DNA from: Fimousia sp036311565
GTDB lineage: Bacteria > Bacillota > Clostridia > Lachnospirales > Lachnospiraceae
Direction: 5' to 3'
Assembly (NCBI GenBank): GCA_036311565.1
Contig: JAXJPR010000036.1
Coordinates: 35,361 to 99,360 of the forward strand
Length of the DNA: 64,000 bases
Shown: positions 9,432-18,547 of the stretch, in pieces
Position numbering within the stretch: the first letter of the stretch is position 1
Layout: each line of letters opens with the position of its first letter
Made by a program: the position numbers and the translations under genes
Notes under the pieces: model-generated
Told to the model about the DNA's origin: nothing
Database searches by the model: none
Seen by the model: the letters and a program-made list of their open reading frames with translations, nothing else

Positions 9432-12400
9432 ATGTCTGAAATTAGCAATCAACAAATGGATCAACCAATGAACTTTGATGCAATTAAGATCGGGTTAGCT
9501 TCTCCTGAAAAGATCCGTGAATGGTCAAGAGGAGAAGTCAAAAAACCTGAAACAATTAACTATAGAACATTAAAACCAGAAAAAGATGGTTTATTCTGTG
9601 AGAAAATCTTTGGACCAAGCAAAGACTGGGAATGTCATTGTGGTAAGTACAAAAAAGTACGCTACAAAGGCGTTGTCTGTGATCGCTGTGGAGTTGAAGT
9701 AACAAAAGCAAATGTTAGACGTGAAAGAATGGGTCATATTGAACTTGCAGCCCCTGTTTCACATATTTGGTACTTCAAAGGAATCCCTAGCCGTATGGGA
9801 CTTATTTTAGATATCTCACCAAGAACTTTGGAAAAAGTTTTATATTTCGCATCCTATATTGTATTAGACCCAAGAGATACAGAACTTGCTTATAAACAGG
9901 TTCTGACAGAAAGAGAATATAGAGAAGCTTACGACAAATTTAATGGTGATTTTGAAGTAGGCATGGGTGCAGAAGCAGTGAAACGTCTTCTTCAGGAAAT
10001 TGATTTAGATGCAGAATCTGCTGAATTAAGAAAAGGATTAAAAGACGCAACTGGACAGAAACGTGCAAGAATCATCAAACGTTTAGAAGTAGTAGAAGCG
10101 TTTAGAAATTCTGATAACAAACCAGAATGGATGATTTTAGATGTTGTTCCAGTTATTCCTCCAGATATCCGCCCAATGGTACAGTTAGATGGTGGACGTT
10201 TTGCAACATCCGATTTAAATGACTTATATAGAAGAATTATCAATCGTAACAATCGTTTAAAACGACTTCTTGAATTAGGTGCTCCAGATATTATTGTACG
10301 TAATGAAAAGAGAATGCTTCAGGAAGCGGTTGATGCATTGATTGACAACGGAAGAAGAGGTCGTCCGGTAACTGGTCCTGGTAACCGTGCATTAAAATCT
10401 CTTTCCGATATGTTAAAAGGGAAACAGGGACGTTTCCGTCAGAACTTACTGGGTAAACGTGTTGATTACTCTGGACGTTCTGTAATCGTAGTAGGACCAG
10501 ATTTAAAGATTTATCAGTGTGGTCTTCCAAAAGAAATGGCAATTGAATTATTCAAGCCATTCGTAATGAAAGAATTGGTTTCTAAGAAACTGGCTCATAA
10601 TATTAAATCTGCGAAGAAAATGGTAGAAAAACTTCAGCCAGAAGTTTGGGATGTTTTAGAAGAAGTCATTAAAGAACATCCAGTTATGTTAAACCGTGCT
10701 CCTACACTTCACAGACTTGGTATTCAGGCATTTGAACCAATCTTAGTAGAAGGAAAAGCAATCCGTCTTCATCCACTTGTATGTACTGCATACAATGCCG
10801 ATTTCGACGGTGACCAGATGGCTGTGCATTTACCATTATCTGTAGAAGCACAGGCAGAATGCCGATTCCTGTTATTATCACCAAACAACTTGTTAAAACC
10901 ATCTGATGGTGGTCCGGTAGCTGTTCCTTCACAGGATATGGTACTTGGTATTTACTATTTAACATTAGAAAAACCAGGTGATAAAGGAGAAGGCAAATGC
11001 TTCAAATCAACTAATGAAGCATATTTAGCTTATGAAAATAAAGAAATTACTCTTCATGCAAGAATTAAAGTAAGAAGAAAAGGATTTGATTTAGAAGGAA
11101 ATCCAATTACCCGCATGATTGATTGTACAATGGGTCGTTTGTTATTCAATGAAATCATTTTACAGGATTTAGGATTTGTAGATCGTACAAAAGAAGAAAA
11201 CTTATTAAAATTAGAAGTTGACTTCCATGTTGGTAAAAAACAATTAAAACAGATTCTTGATAAATGTATCAATATTCATGGTGCAACCAAAACTGCAGAA
11301 GTATTGGATGATATCAAAGCATTAGGATACAAATTCTCTACTCGTGGTGCCCTTACCGTATCTATTTCTGATATGACTGTACCAGAAGAAAAGAAACAGA
11401 TTCTTGCAGATGCTGAAAAACAGGTAGAATTAATTACAAAGAAATATAGACGTGGTATGCTGACAGAAGAAGAACGTTATAAAGCAGTTGTTAAGACATG
11501 GTTCGAAGCCGATGACTTATTAACAGAAAAACTGATTACTGGACTGGATAAATATAACAACATCTTTATGATGGCTGACTCTGGAGCCCGTGGTTCCAAC
11601 CAGCAGATCAAACAGCTTGCCGGAATGCGTGGTCTGATGGCCGATACATCCGGACGTACCATCGAATTACCAATCAAATCTAACTTCCGTGAAGGATTAG
11701 ACGTATTGGAATACTTTATTTCTGCGCACGGAGCTCGTAAAGGGTTATCTGATACAGCGCTTCGTACTGCTGACTCTGGTTACCTGACCAGACGTCTGGT
11801 AGATGTTTCTCAGGATTTAATTATTCGTGAAACAGATTGTTGTGAATCCACAGGAGAAATTCCAGGAATGTTCGTTGAAGCATTCATGGATGGACAGGAA
11901 GTTATCGAAAGCTTAGAAGAACGTATTACAGGTCGTACTGCAGCAGAAGATATTGTTGATCCAGTGAGTGGAGAAATTCTTGTAAAAGCAAATCACATGA
12001 TTACTGCAAAACGTGCAGCAAAAGTTGTGAATGCAGGATATACAAGAGTAAAAATCAGAACAATGTTAACATGTAAATCCGATATTGGTGCATGTGCAAA
12101 ATGTTATGGTTCTAACCTTGCAACCGGTCAGGCTGTACAGGTTGGGGAAGCAGTTGGTATTATTGCAGCTCAGTCCATTGGAGAACCTGGTACACAGTTG
12201 ACCATGCGTACATTCCATGCTGGTGGGGTAGCCGGTGATGATATTACACAGGGTCTTCCACGTATTGAAGAGTTATTCGAAGCACGTAAGCCAAAAGGTC
12301 TTGCAATCATCACAGAATTCGGTGGTGTTGTTCAGATTAAAGATACTAAGAAAAAACGTGAAGTAGTCGTTACAAATAAACAAACTGGTGATTCTAAAGC

Positions 12401-13064
12401 ATATTTAATTCCTTATGGTTCTCGTATTAAAGTACAGGACGGACAGGTATTAGAAGCTGGGGATGAATTAACGGAAGGTTCTGTAAATCCACATGATATC
12501 TTGAAAATCAAAGGTATTCGTGCAGTTCAGGATTACATGCTTCGTGAAGTGCAGCGTGTATACCGTCTTCAGGGGGTAGATATCAACGATAAGCACGTAG
12601 AAGTTATCGTTCGTCAGATGCTTAAGAAAATCCGCATCGAAAACAATGGAGATGCAGATTACTTGCCAGGAACATTAGTTAACATCCTTGAATTTAATAA
12701 GAAAAATGAAGAATTAATTGCAGAAGGCAAAGAACCAGCAACAGGAGAACAGGTAATGCTTGGTATTACAAAAGCTTCTCTTGCAACAGATTCCTTCTTA
12801 TCAGCAGCCTCTTTCCAGGAAACAACAAAAGTTCTGACAGAAGCGGCCATCAAAGGAAAAGTTGACCCATTAGTAGGATTAAAAGAAAACGTACTTCTTG
12901 GTAAATTAATTCCAGCTGGAACAGGTATGAAACGTTATCGTAATGTAAAACTTTCTACTGACTTAGATGAAACTTTAACATTCGATGAAATGGACTTAGA
13001 TGAGGATGATGAAATAGCATTCAGCGAAGAGGGAATGGAAGATATCATCTTAGATGAGGAATAA
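9432..13064 (+). CDS. rpoC: DNA-directed RNA polymerase subunit beta'
   Basis: Beta' subunit, 1210 residues. Near the N-terminus is the zinc-binding ECHCGKYKKVRYKGVVCDRCGVEV. The catalytic Mg-binding loop NADFDGDQMAVHLPL and the bridge-helix/trigger-loop segments (MADSGARGSNQQIKQLAGMRG, GGVAGDDITQGLPRIEELFEA) are intact, as is the second zinc site CKSDIGACAKCYGSNLATG. The C-terminus is acidic (DEDDEIAFSEEGMEDIILDEE), as in related Clostridia. A GGAAGGAG ribosome site precedes the ATG. It is co-transcribed with rpoB and is followed by an intrinsic terminator. Confidence 0.98.
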   Translation: MSEISNQQMDQPMNFDAIKIGLASPEKIREWSRGEVKKPETINYRTLKPEKDGLFCEKIFGPSKDWECHCGKYKKVRYKGVVCDRCGVEVTKANVRRERMGHIELAAPVSHIWYFKGIPSRMGLILDISPRTLEKVLYFASYIVLDPRDTELAYKQVLTEREYREAYDKFNGDFEVGMGAEAVKRLLQEIDLDAESAELRKGLKDATGQKRARIIKRLEVVEAFRNSDNKPEWMILDVVPVIPPDIRPMVQLDGGRFATSDLNDLYRRIINRNNRLKRLLELGAPDIIVRNEKRMLQEAVDALIDNGRRGRPVTGPGNRALKSLSDMLKGKQGRFRQNLLGKRVDYSGRSVIVVGPDLKIYQCGLPKEMAIELFKPFVMKELVSKKLAHNIKSAKKMVEKLQPEVWDVLEEVIKEHPVMLNRAPTLHRLGIQAFEPILVEGKAIRLHPLVCTAYNADFDGDQMAVHLPLSVEAQAECRFLLLSPNNLLKPSDGGPVAVPSQDMVLGIYYLTLEKPGDKGEGKCFKSTNEAYLAYENKEITLHARIKVRRKGFDLEGNPITRMIDCTMGRLLFNEIILQDLGFVDRTKEENLLKLEVDFHVGKKQLKQILDKCINIHGATKTAEVLDDIKALGYKFSTRGALTVSISDMTVPEEKKQILADAEKQVELITKKYRRGMLTEEERYKAVVKTWFEADDLLTEKLITGLDKYNNIFMMADSGARGSNQQIKQLAGMRGLMADTSGRTIELPIKSNFREGLDVLEYFISAHGARKGLSDTALRTADSGYLTRRLVDVSQDLIIRETDCCESTGEIPGMFVEAFMDGQEVIESLEERITGRTAAEDIVDPVSGEILVKANHMITAKRAAKVVNAGYTRVKIRTMLTCKSDIGACAKCYGSNLATGQAVQVGEAVGIIAAQSIGEPGTQLTMRTFHAGGVAGDDITQGLPRIEELFEARKPKGLAIITEFGGVVQIKDTKKKREVVVTNKQTGDSKAYLIPYGSRIKVQDGQVLEAGDELTEGSVNPHDILKIKGIRAVQDYMLREVQRVYRLQGVDINDKHVEVIVRQMLKKIRIENNGDADYLPGTLVNILEFNKKNEELIAEGKEPATGEQVMLGITKASLATDSFLSAASFQETTKVLTEAAIKGKVDPLVGLKENVLLGKLIPAGTGMKRYRNVKLSTDLDETLTFDEMDLDEDDEIAFSEEGMEDIILDEE

Positions 13065-13080
13065 AAGATAAAAAATAAGA

Positions 13081-13113
13081 AAAACGTATCGTCGTTAAGA
13101 CGGTACGTTTTTT
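13081..13113 (+). terminator. Terminator after rpoC
   Basis: AAAACGTATCGTC pairs with GACGGTACGTTTT (13 bp, one G-U) around a 5-nt loop, followed by T residues. The gap from here to the rpsL promoter (13114-13270) shows no gene; it is A+T rich with only stray short frames. Confidence 0.85.
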
Positions 13114-13270
13114 GTCTGGTGAAGAAATTATAAAACAAATGGATCATTATGGAACATATTGATTATTTTTATAAAAAAAGACAACAATATAATATAATGG
13201 TATTTATGGAAGAATTTCTAACGTAAATGGTCTGATTTGAAAAATCTAAGAAAAGAGTAAGTAAAAACGC

Positions 13271-13299
13271 TTGACAAATAAAGACAAAAGAAGTAAAAT
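13271..13299 (+). promoter_or_regulatory. Sigma-A promoter of the rpsL-rpsG-fusA operon
   Basis: Consensus TTGACA (13271-13276), 17-nt spacer, TAAAAT (13294-13299). The roughly 70-nt leader carries two small inverted repeats, TGCG...CGCA (13306-13322) and GCTT...AAGC (13329-13342). Confidence 0.8.
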
Positions 13300-13378
13300 T
13301 TAAAAATGCGTGTAGTAGCGCATAATTCGCTTAAAAGTAAGCAACAAACAGTAGAAAATATGCATGGAGGTGAAATGA

Positions 13379-13792
13379 ATGCCAACTTTTAACCAATTAG
13401 TTAGAAAAGGAAGACAAACAACTGCTAAAAAATCAACTGCACCAGCTCTTCAGAAAGGGTTCAACTCTTTAAGAAAGAAAGCTACAGATGCATCTTCTCC
13501 ACAAAAAAGAGGAGTATGTACAGCAGTAAAAACAGCAACTCCTAAAAAACCAAACTCTGCTCTTCGTAAAATTGCCAGAGTTCGTTTATCTAACGGTATC
13601 GAAGTAACAAGCTATATCCCAGGTGAAGGACATAACTTACAGGAACATAGTGTTGTTCTTATCCGTGGTGGTCGTGTAAAAGACTTACCAGGTACAAGAT
13701 ACCATATCGTTAGAGGTACACTTGATACAGCAGGTGTTGCTAACAGACGTCAGGCTCGTTCTAAATACGGAGCTAAAAGACCTAAAAAATAG
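13379..13792 (+). CDS. rpsL: 30S ribosomal protein S12
   Basis: 137-residue decoding-centre protein. TPKKPNSALRKIARVRLSNG and RGGRVKDLPGTRYHIVRG are the two loops where streptomycin-resistance substitutions occur; the lysines equivalent to K42/K43 and K87/K88 are wild type here. A GGAGGTGA ribosome site lies 5 nt before the ATG. It heads the second half of the str operon with its own strong promoter, separated from rpoC by a terminator. Confidence 0.98.
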   Translation: MPTFNQLVRKGRQTTAKKSTAPALQKGFNSLRKKATDASSPQKRGVCTAVKTATPKKPNSALRKIARVRLSNGIEVTSYIPGEGHNLQEHSVVLIRGGRVKDLPGTRYHIVRGTLDTAGVANRRQARSKYGAKRPKK

Positions 13793-13809
13793 GAGCAGAA
13801 TATAATTGG

Positions 13810-13844
13810 TACAAAGCAGCATCAATAAATTATGCTACCTTGTA
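13810..13844 (+). promoter_or_regulatory. Hairpin between rpsL and rpsG
   Basis: TACAAAGCAGCAT (13810-13822) pairs with ATGCTACCTTGTA (13832-13844), 11 of 13 positions, around a 9-nt loop, in a 192-nt intercistronic gap. It lacks a T-tract, so it is not an ordinary terminator. In E. coli the S12-S7 gap binds S7 for autoregulation; a similar role here is only an inference. Confidence 0.4.
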
Positions 13845-13984
13845 TAGTTGTGCCGGAATAGCAATATTTTCCTGTTGTTGCAGGTATGATAGAGATCGCA
13901 GTCCGAGCACGAACAAGCATTTCACAAAAAGTGGAAATGAATGAGTACCGATGATTTAAGAAATTTATTAAGGAGGGAAGAAAC

Positions 13985-14455
13985 GTGCCACGTAAAGGAC
14001 ATATCGCAAAAAGAGATGTATTAGCAGATCCAATTTACAATAACAAAGTTGTGACAAAATTAATCAACAACATCATGTTAGATGGTAAAAAAGGAGTTGC
14101 TCAGAAAATCGTATACGGAGCATTTGCACGTATCGAAGAAAAAGCTGGAAAACCTGCTTTAGAAGTATTTGAAGAAGCTATGAACAACGTAATGCCAGTA
14201 TTAGAAGTAAAGGCAAGACGTATTGGTGGAGCTACTTATCAGGTACCAATCGAAGTTAGACCAGATAGAAGACAGGCGTTAGCTCTTCGTTGGATTACTT
14301 TATATTCTCGTAAAAGAGGAGAAAAAACAATGGAAGAAAGATTAGCTAACGAACTTTTAGATGCTATGAACAATACAGGAGCATCTGTAAAGAAAAAAGA
14401 AGATATGCACAAAATGGCAGAAGCAAACAAAGCTTTCGCTCACTACAGATTCTAA
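13985..14455 (+). CDS. rpsG: 30S ribosomal protein S7
   Basis: 156-residue 16S rRNA-binding assembly protein of the 30S head. It begins at a GTG (PRKGHIAKRDVLADPIYNNKVV) preceded by AAGGAGGG; no better-placed ATG exists. The RRIGGATYQVPIEVRPDRRQALALRW core and the C-terminal KKEDMHKMAEANKAFAHYRF are typical. It lies between rpsL and fusA in the operon. Confidence 0.98.
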   Translation: MPRKGHIAKRDVLADPIYNNKVVTKLINNIMLDGKKGVAQKIVYGAFARIEEKAGKPALEVFEEAMNNVMPVLEVKARRIGGATYQVPIEVRPDRRQALALRWITLYSRKRGEKTMEERLANELLDAMNNTGASVKKKEDMHKMAEANKAFAHYRF

Positions 14456-14511
14456 TATCCAAAGTGGCGAAGCCTTTGCTTTTAGCTTGACTAAAATAGG
14501 AGGAAAAAACC

Positions 14512-16629
14512 TTGGCTGGAAGAGAATATCCTTTAGAACAGACCAGAAATATTGGGATTATGGCTCATATCGATGCTGGTAAAACAACATTGACAGAACG
14601 TATCCTATATTATACTGGTGTAAACTATAAAATTGGTGATACTCATGAAGGTACTGCTACCATGGACTGGATGGAACAGGAACAGGAAAGAGGTATCACA
14701 ATTACTTCAGCTGCTACAACTTGCCACTGGACTTTACAGGAAAACTGTAGACCAAAAGAAGGCGCAAAAGAACACCGTATCAACATTATTGATACACCGG
14801 GTCACGTTGACTTTACTGTAGAAGTAGAACGTTCTCTTCGTGTTCTTGATGGTGCTGTAGGGGTTTTCTGTGCAAAAGGTGGTGTAGAACCTCAGTCTGA
14901 AAACGTATGGAGACAGGCTGACACTTATAACGTACCTAGAATGGCATTTATCAACAAGATGGATATCTTAGGTGCTGATTTCTACGGAGCAGTAGAACAG
15001 ATTAAAACTAGATTAGGCAAAAATGCAATCATCCTTCAGTTACCAATCGGTAAAGAAGATGAATTCCAGGGTATCATCGACTTATTTGAAATGAAAGCTT
15101 ATATCTACAATGATGATAAAGGAGAAGATATTTCAATCGTTGATATTCCAGAAGACATGGTGGATGACGCAGAATTATATCATACAGAATTAATTGAAAA
15201 AATCTGCGAATTAGATGATGATTTAATGATGGAATACCTTGAAGGTGAAGAACCAGCTGTAGAAGACTTAAAAGCAGCATTAAGAAAAGCTACATGTGAA
15301 TGTGAAGCTGTTCCAGTATGTTGTGGTTCTGCTTACAGAAACAAAGGTGTTCAGAAATTATTAGATGCAATTCTTGAATATATGCCAGCTCCAACTGATA
15401 TCCCTGCTATCAAGGGTACAGATTTAGATGGTAATGAAGTTGAAAGAATTTCTTCTGATGAAGAACCATTCTCAGCTTTAGCATTCAAGATCATGACAGA
15501 CCCATTCGTAGGTAAATTAGCATTCTTCAGAGTTTACTCTGGTACAATGAACTCTGGTTCATATGTATTAAATGCAACAAAAGATAAAAAGGAACGTGTT
15601 GGTCGTATCTTACAGATGCACGCTAACAAACGTGAAGAATTAGATAAAGTATATTCAGGGGATATCGCAGCTGCTGTAGGTTTCAAAATTACTACAACAG
15701 GTGATACAATCTGTGATGAAAAATATCCAGTAATCCTTGAATCTATGGAATTCCCAGAACCAGTTATTGAATTAGCAATTGAACCTAAAACAAAAGCTGG
15801 ACAGGGTAAAATGGGTGAAGCTCTTGCAAAACTTGCAGAAGAAGACCCTACATTCCGTGCTCATACTGATTCTGAAACAGGTCAAACAATTATTGCTGGT
15901 ATGGGTGAACTTCACCTTGAAATCATCGTTGACCGTCTGCTTCGTGAATTCAAAGTAGAAGCAAATGTTGGTGCTCCTCAGGTAGCATACAAAGAAACAT
16001 TTACAAAAGCAGTTGATGTTGATAGTAAATATGCAAAACAGTCTGGTGGACGTGGACAGTATGGACACTGTAAAGTACACTTCGAACCAATGGATGCCAA
16101 CGGAGAAGAATTATTCAAATTCGAATCTACTGTTGTTGGTGGTGCAATTCCTAAAGAATACATTCCAGCAGTTGGAGCAGGTATCGAAGAAGCAGCTCAG
16201 GCTGGTATCCTAGGCGGATTCCCAGTACTTGGTATCAAAGCTACTGTATATGATGGATCTTACCATGATGTAGACTCAAGTGAAATGGCATTCAAGATTG
16301 CTGGTTCTATGGCATTCAAAGAAGCTATGCAGAAAGCAGGCGCTATCTTACTTGAACCGATCATGAAAGTAGAAGTTTCTACACCTGAAGAATACATGGG
16401 TGATGTAATCGGTGACATGAACTCTCGTCGTGGACGTATCGAAGGTATGGACGACATCGGTGGTGGAAAAATGATCAGAGGTTATGTTCCACTTGCTGAA
16501 ATGTTCGGTTACTCTACAGACTTACGTTCTAAATCTCAGGGTCGTGCAAACTACTCTATGTTCTTCAGCAGCTATGAACCAGTTCCAAAATCTGTTCAGG
16601 ATAAAGTAATTGCTGAAAAAGCAAAATAG
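14512..16629 (+). CDS. fusA: Elongation factor G
   Basis: 705-residue translocation GTPase. It starts at TTG (14512), placed 8 nt after a perfect AGGAGG; the protein begins AGREYPLEQTRNIGIMAHIDAGKTT. G-domain motifs are AHIDAGKTT (G1), DTPGHVDFT (G3) and NKMD (G4). Domain IV with SGGRGQYGHCK and the C-terminal SRRGRIEGM segment are intact. The rare TTG start may tune expression relative to the r-proteins. It is followed by tuf after 183 nt. Confidence 0.98.
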   Translation: MAGREYPLEQTRNIGIMAHIDAGKTTLTERILYYTGVNYKIGDTHEGTATMDWMEQEQERGITITSAATTCHWTLQENCRPKEGAKEHRINIIDTPGHVDFTVEVERSLRVLDGAVGVFCAKGGVEPQSENVWRQADTYNVPRMAFINKMDILGADFYGAVEQIKTRLGKNAIILQLPIGKEDEFQGIIDLFEMKAYIYNDDKGEDISIVDIPEDMVDDAELYHTELIEKICELDDDLMMEYLEGEEPAVEDLKAALRKATCECEAVPVCCGSAYRNKGVQKLLDAILEYMPAPTDIPAIKGTDLDGNEVERISSDEEPFSALAFKIMTDPFVGKLAFFRVYSGTMNSGSYVLNATKDKKERVGRILQMHANKREELDKVYSGDIAAAVGFKITTTGDTICDEKYPVILESMEFPEPVIELAIEPKTKAGQGKMGEALAKLAEEDPTFRAHTDSETGQTIIAGMGELHLEIIVDRLLREFKVEANVGAPQVAYKETFTKAVDVDSKYAKQSGGRGQYGHCKVHFEPMDANGEELFKFESTVVGGAIPKEYIPAVGAGIEEAAQAGILGGFPVLGIKATVYDGSYHDVDSSEMAFKIAGSMAFKEAMQKAGAILLEPIMKVEVSTPEEYMGDVIGDMNSRRGRIEGMDDIGGGKMIRGYVPLAEMFGYSTDLRSKSQGRANYSMFFSSYEPVPKSVQDKVIAEKAK

Positions 16630-16646
16630 GATTTCAACTCGATTTT

Positions 16647-16677
16647 TTGAAGAAAAAATAGGTTGAAAATCTATAAT
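16647..16677 (+). promoter_or_regulatory. Possible separate promoter for tuf
   Basis: Perfect -10 TATAAT at 16672-16677; the nearest -35 is TTGAAG at 16647-16652, a 19-nt spacing that is long. It lies in the fusA-tuf gap and would start a transcript just before the leader hairpin. Confidence 0.45.
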
Positions 16678-16689
16678 AAATGAAATATA

Positions 16690-16737
16690 ATCAAAGAAAG
16701 CCAGTCCTCTTTTAACCGAGGACTTGCGGGCTTTGAT
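16690..16737 (+). promoter_or_regulatory. Structured leader hairpin of tuf
   Basis: AAAGCC (16697-16702) pairs with GGCTTT (16729-16734), and inside it GTCCTC (16704-16709) pairs with GAGGAC (16718-16723). An alternative outer pairing is ATCAAAG/CTTTGAT. No T-tract follows directly; the run to the ribosome site is A+T rich. It could be an attenuator, processing site or stability element. Confidence 0.5.
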
Positions 16738-16812
16738 TCTAAATTCTATATTTTTATTTTTATTATTGATTATGCCCGTAAGGGGCGGTTATTTTAAGGA
16801 GGACAAATAAAA

Positions 16813-18000
16813 ATGGCTAAAGAAAAGTTTGACAGAAGCAAACCCCATTGTAACATTGGTACAATTGGACACGTTGACCATGGTAAAACAACATTAACAG
16901 CTGCTATCACAAAAACTCTTTCTGAAAGAGTTGAAGGTAACGCAGCAGTAGATTTCGAAAACATCGATAAAGCTCCAGAAGAAAGAGAACGTGGTATCAC
17001 AATCTCTACAGCTCACGTTGAATATGAAACAGCAAAACGTCACTACGCTCACGTAGACTGCCCAGGTCATGCTGACTACGTTAAAAACATGATCACAGGT
17101 GCTGCTCAGATGGACGGAGCTATCTTAGTTGTAGCTGCTACAGATGGTGTTATGGCTCAGACTAAAGAACACATCTTATTATCTCGTCAGGTAGGTGTAC
17201 CTTACATCGTAGTATTCATGAACAAATGTGATATGGTAGACGATGAAGAATTACTTGAATTAGTAGAAATGGAAATCACAGAACAGTTAGAAGAATATGA
17301 ATTCACAGATTGCCCAATCATCCAGGGATCTGCTCTTAAAGCATTAGAAGATCCTAACGGAGAATGGGGAGATAAAATCATGGAATTAATGGACGCTGTT
17401 GATGAATATATTCCAGACCCACAGCGTGCTACAGATAAACCATTCTTAATGCCAGTAGAAGACGTATTCACAATTACAGGTCGTGGTACTGTTGCTACAG
17501 GTAGAGTAGAAAGCGGTGTTATCCACTTAAACGAAGAAGTAGAAATCGTTGGTATCAAAGAAAAAATCCAGAAAACAACTGTAACTGGTATCGAAATGTT
17601 CCGTAAACTTCTTGACGAAGGTCAGGCTGGTGACAACATTGGTGCTTTATTACGTGGTATCAAAAGAGAAGAAATCGAAAGAGGACAGGTTTTATGTAAA
17701 CCAGGTTCAATCAAATGTCACACAAAATTCACAGCTCAGGTTTACGTTTTAACAAAAGATGAAGGTGGACGTCATACTCCTTTCTTCAACAACTACAGAC
17801 CTCAGTTCTACTTCAGAACAACTGACGTAACAGGTGTTATCGAATTACCAGAAGGTACAGAAATGTGCATGCCTGGTGATAACGTAGAAATGACTATCGA
17901 ATTAATTCACCCAATCGCTATGGATCAGGGATTAACATTCGCTATTCGTGAAGGTGGACGTACAGTAGGATCTGGACGTGTAGCTACAATTATCGAATAA
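16813..18000 (+). CDS. tuf: Elongation factor Tu
   Basis: 395-residue GTPase that delivers aminoacyl-tRNA to the ribosome. G motifs are GHVDHGKTT, DCPGHADYVKNM and NKCD; the effector region carries EERERGITI. Codon use is strongly biased, as for fusA and the r-proteins. An AAGGAGG ribosome site precedes the ATG. It is the last gene of the str block and is followed by a strong terminator. Confidence 0.98.
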   Translation: MAKEKFDRSKPHCNIGTIGHVDHGKTTLTAAITKTLSERVEGNAAVDFENIDKAPEERERGITISTAHVEYETAKRHYAHVDCPGHADYVKNMITGAAQMDGAILVVAATDGVMAQTKEHILLSRQVGVPYIVVFMNKCDMVDDEELLELVEMEITEQLEEYEFTDCPIIQGSALKALEDPNGEWGDKIMELMDAVDEYIPDPQRATDKPFLMPVEDVFTITGRGTVATGRVESGVIHLNEEVEIVGIKEKIQKTTVTGIEMFRKLLDEGQAGDNIGALLRGIKREEIERGQVLCKPGSIKCHTKFTAQVYVLTKDEGGRHTPFFNNYRPQFYFRTTDVTGVIELPEGTEMCMPGDNVEMTIELIHPIAMDQGLTFAIREGGRTVGSGRVATIIE

Positions 18001-18025
18001 TCTGCGCGTAAATAACGAGAAGATT

Positions 18026-18087
18026 AAATAAGCAAAAAAATTAACCCGGAGAGTGCTTGCACTCTTTCGGGTGTTTTTTTGCTTATT
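18026..18087 (+). terminator. Strong terminator after tuf
   Basis: Core stem ACCCGgaGAGTGC with GCACTCttTCGGGT, continued by an A-run pairing with the T-run (AAATAAGCAAAAAA / TTTTTTTGCTTATTT). The following bases up to 18296 contain no recognisable gene; a 12-codon frame at 18142 is too short to call. Confidence 0.88.
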
Positions 18088-18296
18088 TTTAAGTGGCAAC
18101 TGTCGCTTCAGTGGAAACTGCTTCAAAAGGTGTTTTATATATGGATCGGATTCATACAAAACATAGTACGGTTTATTAAACGGAAAATATAAAGTTTCTA
18201 GTAGATAGCTCCATTCGGCTGGTGGAAAGAATTTAGAGAAATTTTACATATTTTTTTCGCATATACACATTCTATTTTCGAAAGGGGTGTGTGCAT

Positions 18297-18461
18297 ATGA
18301 AACAGAATAGCAATCTTCCACCTGTGGATTGTTACGAAACAAAAAAGAATGTGTATGATGATGATAATATTCCAGAGATTGATTTGCCAAAAACTACAGA
18401 TGCAACCAATGGAATACCAGAGGAGATGCCAGCGGCCAATTGTCATAATAATAAAAAATAA
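18297..18461 (+). CDS. Small orphan protein, 54 residues
   Basis: Unrecognised. The frame begins at an ATG 10 nt after AAAGGGG and encodes a soluble, proline- and acid-rich peptide (MKQNSNLPPVDCYETKK ... PAANCHNNKK) with two cysteines at residues 12 and 49 and no membrane segment or signal peptide. It is bounded by the tuf terminator upstream and its own terminator 15 nt downstream, which argues that it is an independent transcription unit. I see no convincing sigma-A promoter; a CATATACA element at 18260 might be a sporulation-type -10. Function unknown. Confidence 0.6.
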   Translation: MKQNSNLPPVDCYETKKNVYDDDNIPEIDLPKTTDATNGIPEEMPAANCHNNKK

Positions 18462-18476
18462 ATAGCAAACTTTTTC

Positions 18477-18508
18477 CTGCCAGTAGATGATATCTGCTGG
18501 CAGTTTTT
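18477..18508 (+). terminator. Terminator after the 54-codon gene
   Basis: CTGCCAGTAGAT pairs with ATCTGCTGGCAG (12 bp, one G-U) around a 3-nt loop, followed by five T. Confidence 0.85.
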
Positions 18509-18547
18509 ATGCAGTTTGCAGGTAAATCTTAAGTTTTTCCTAAAAGA

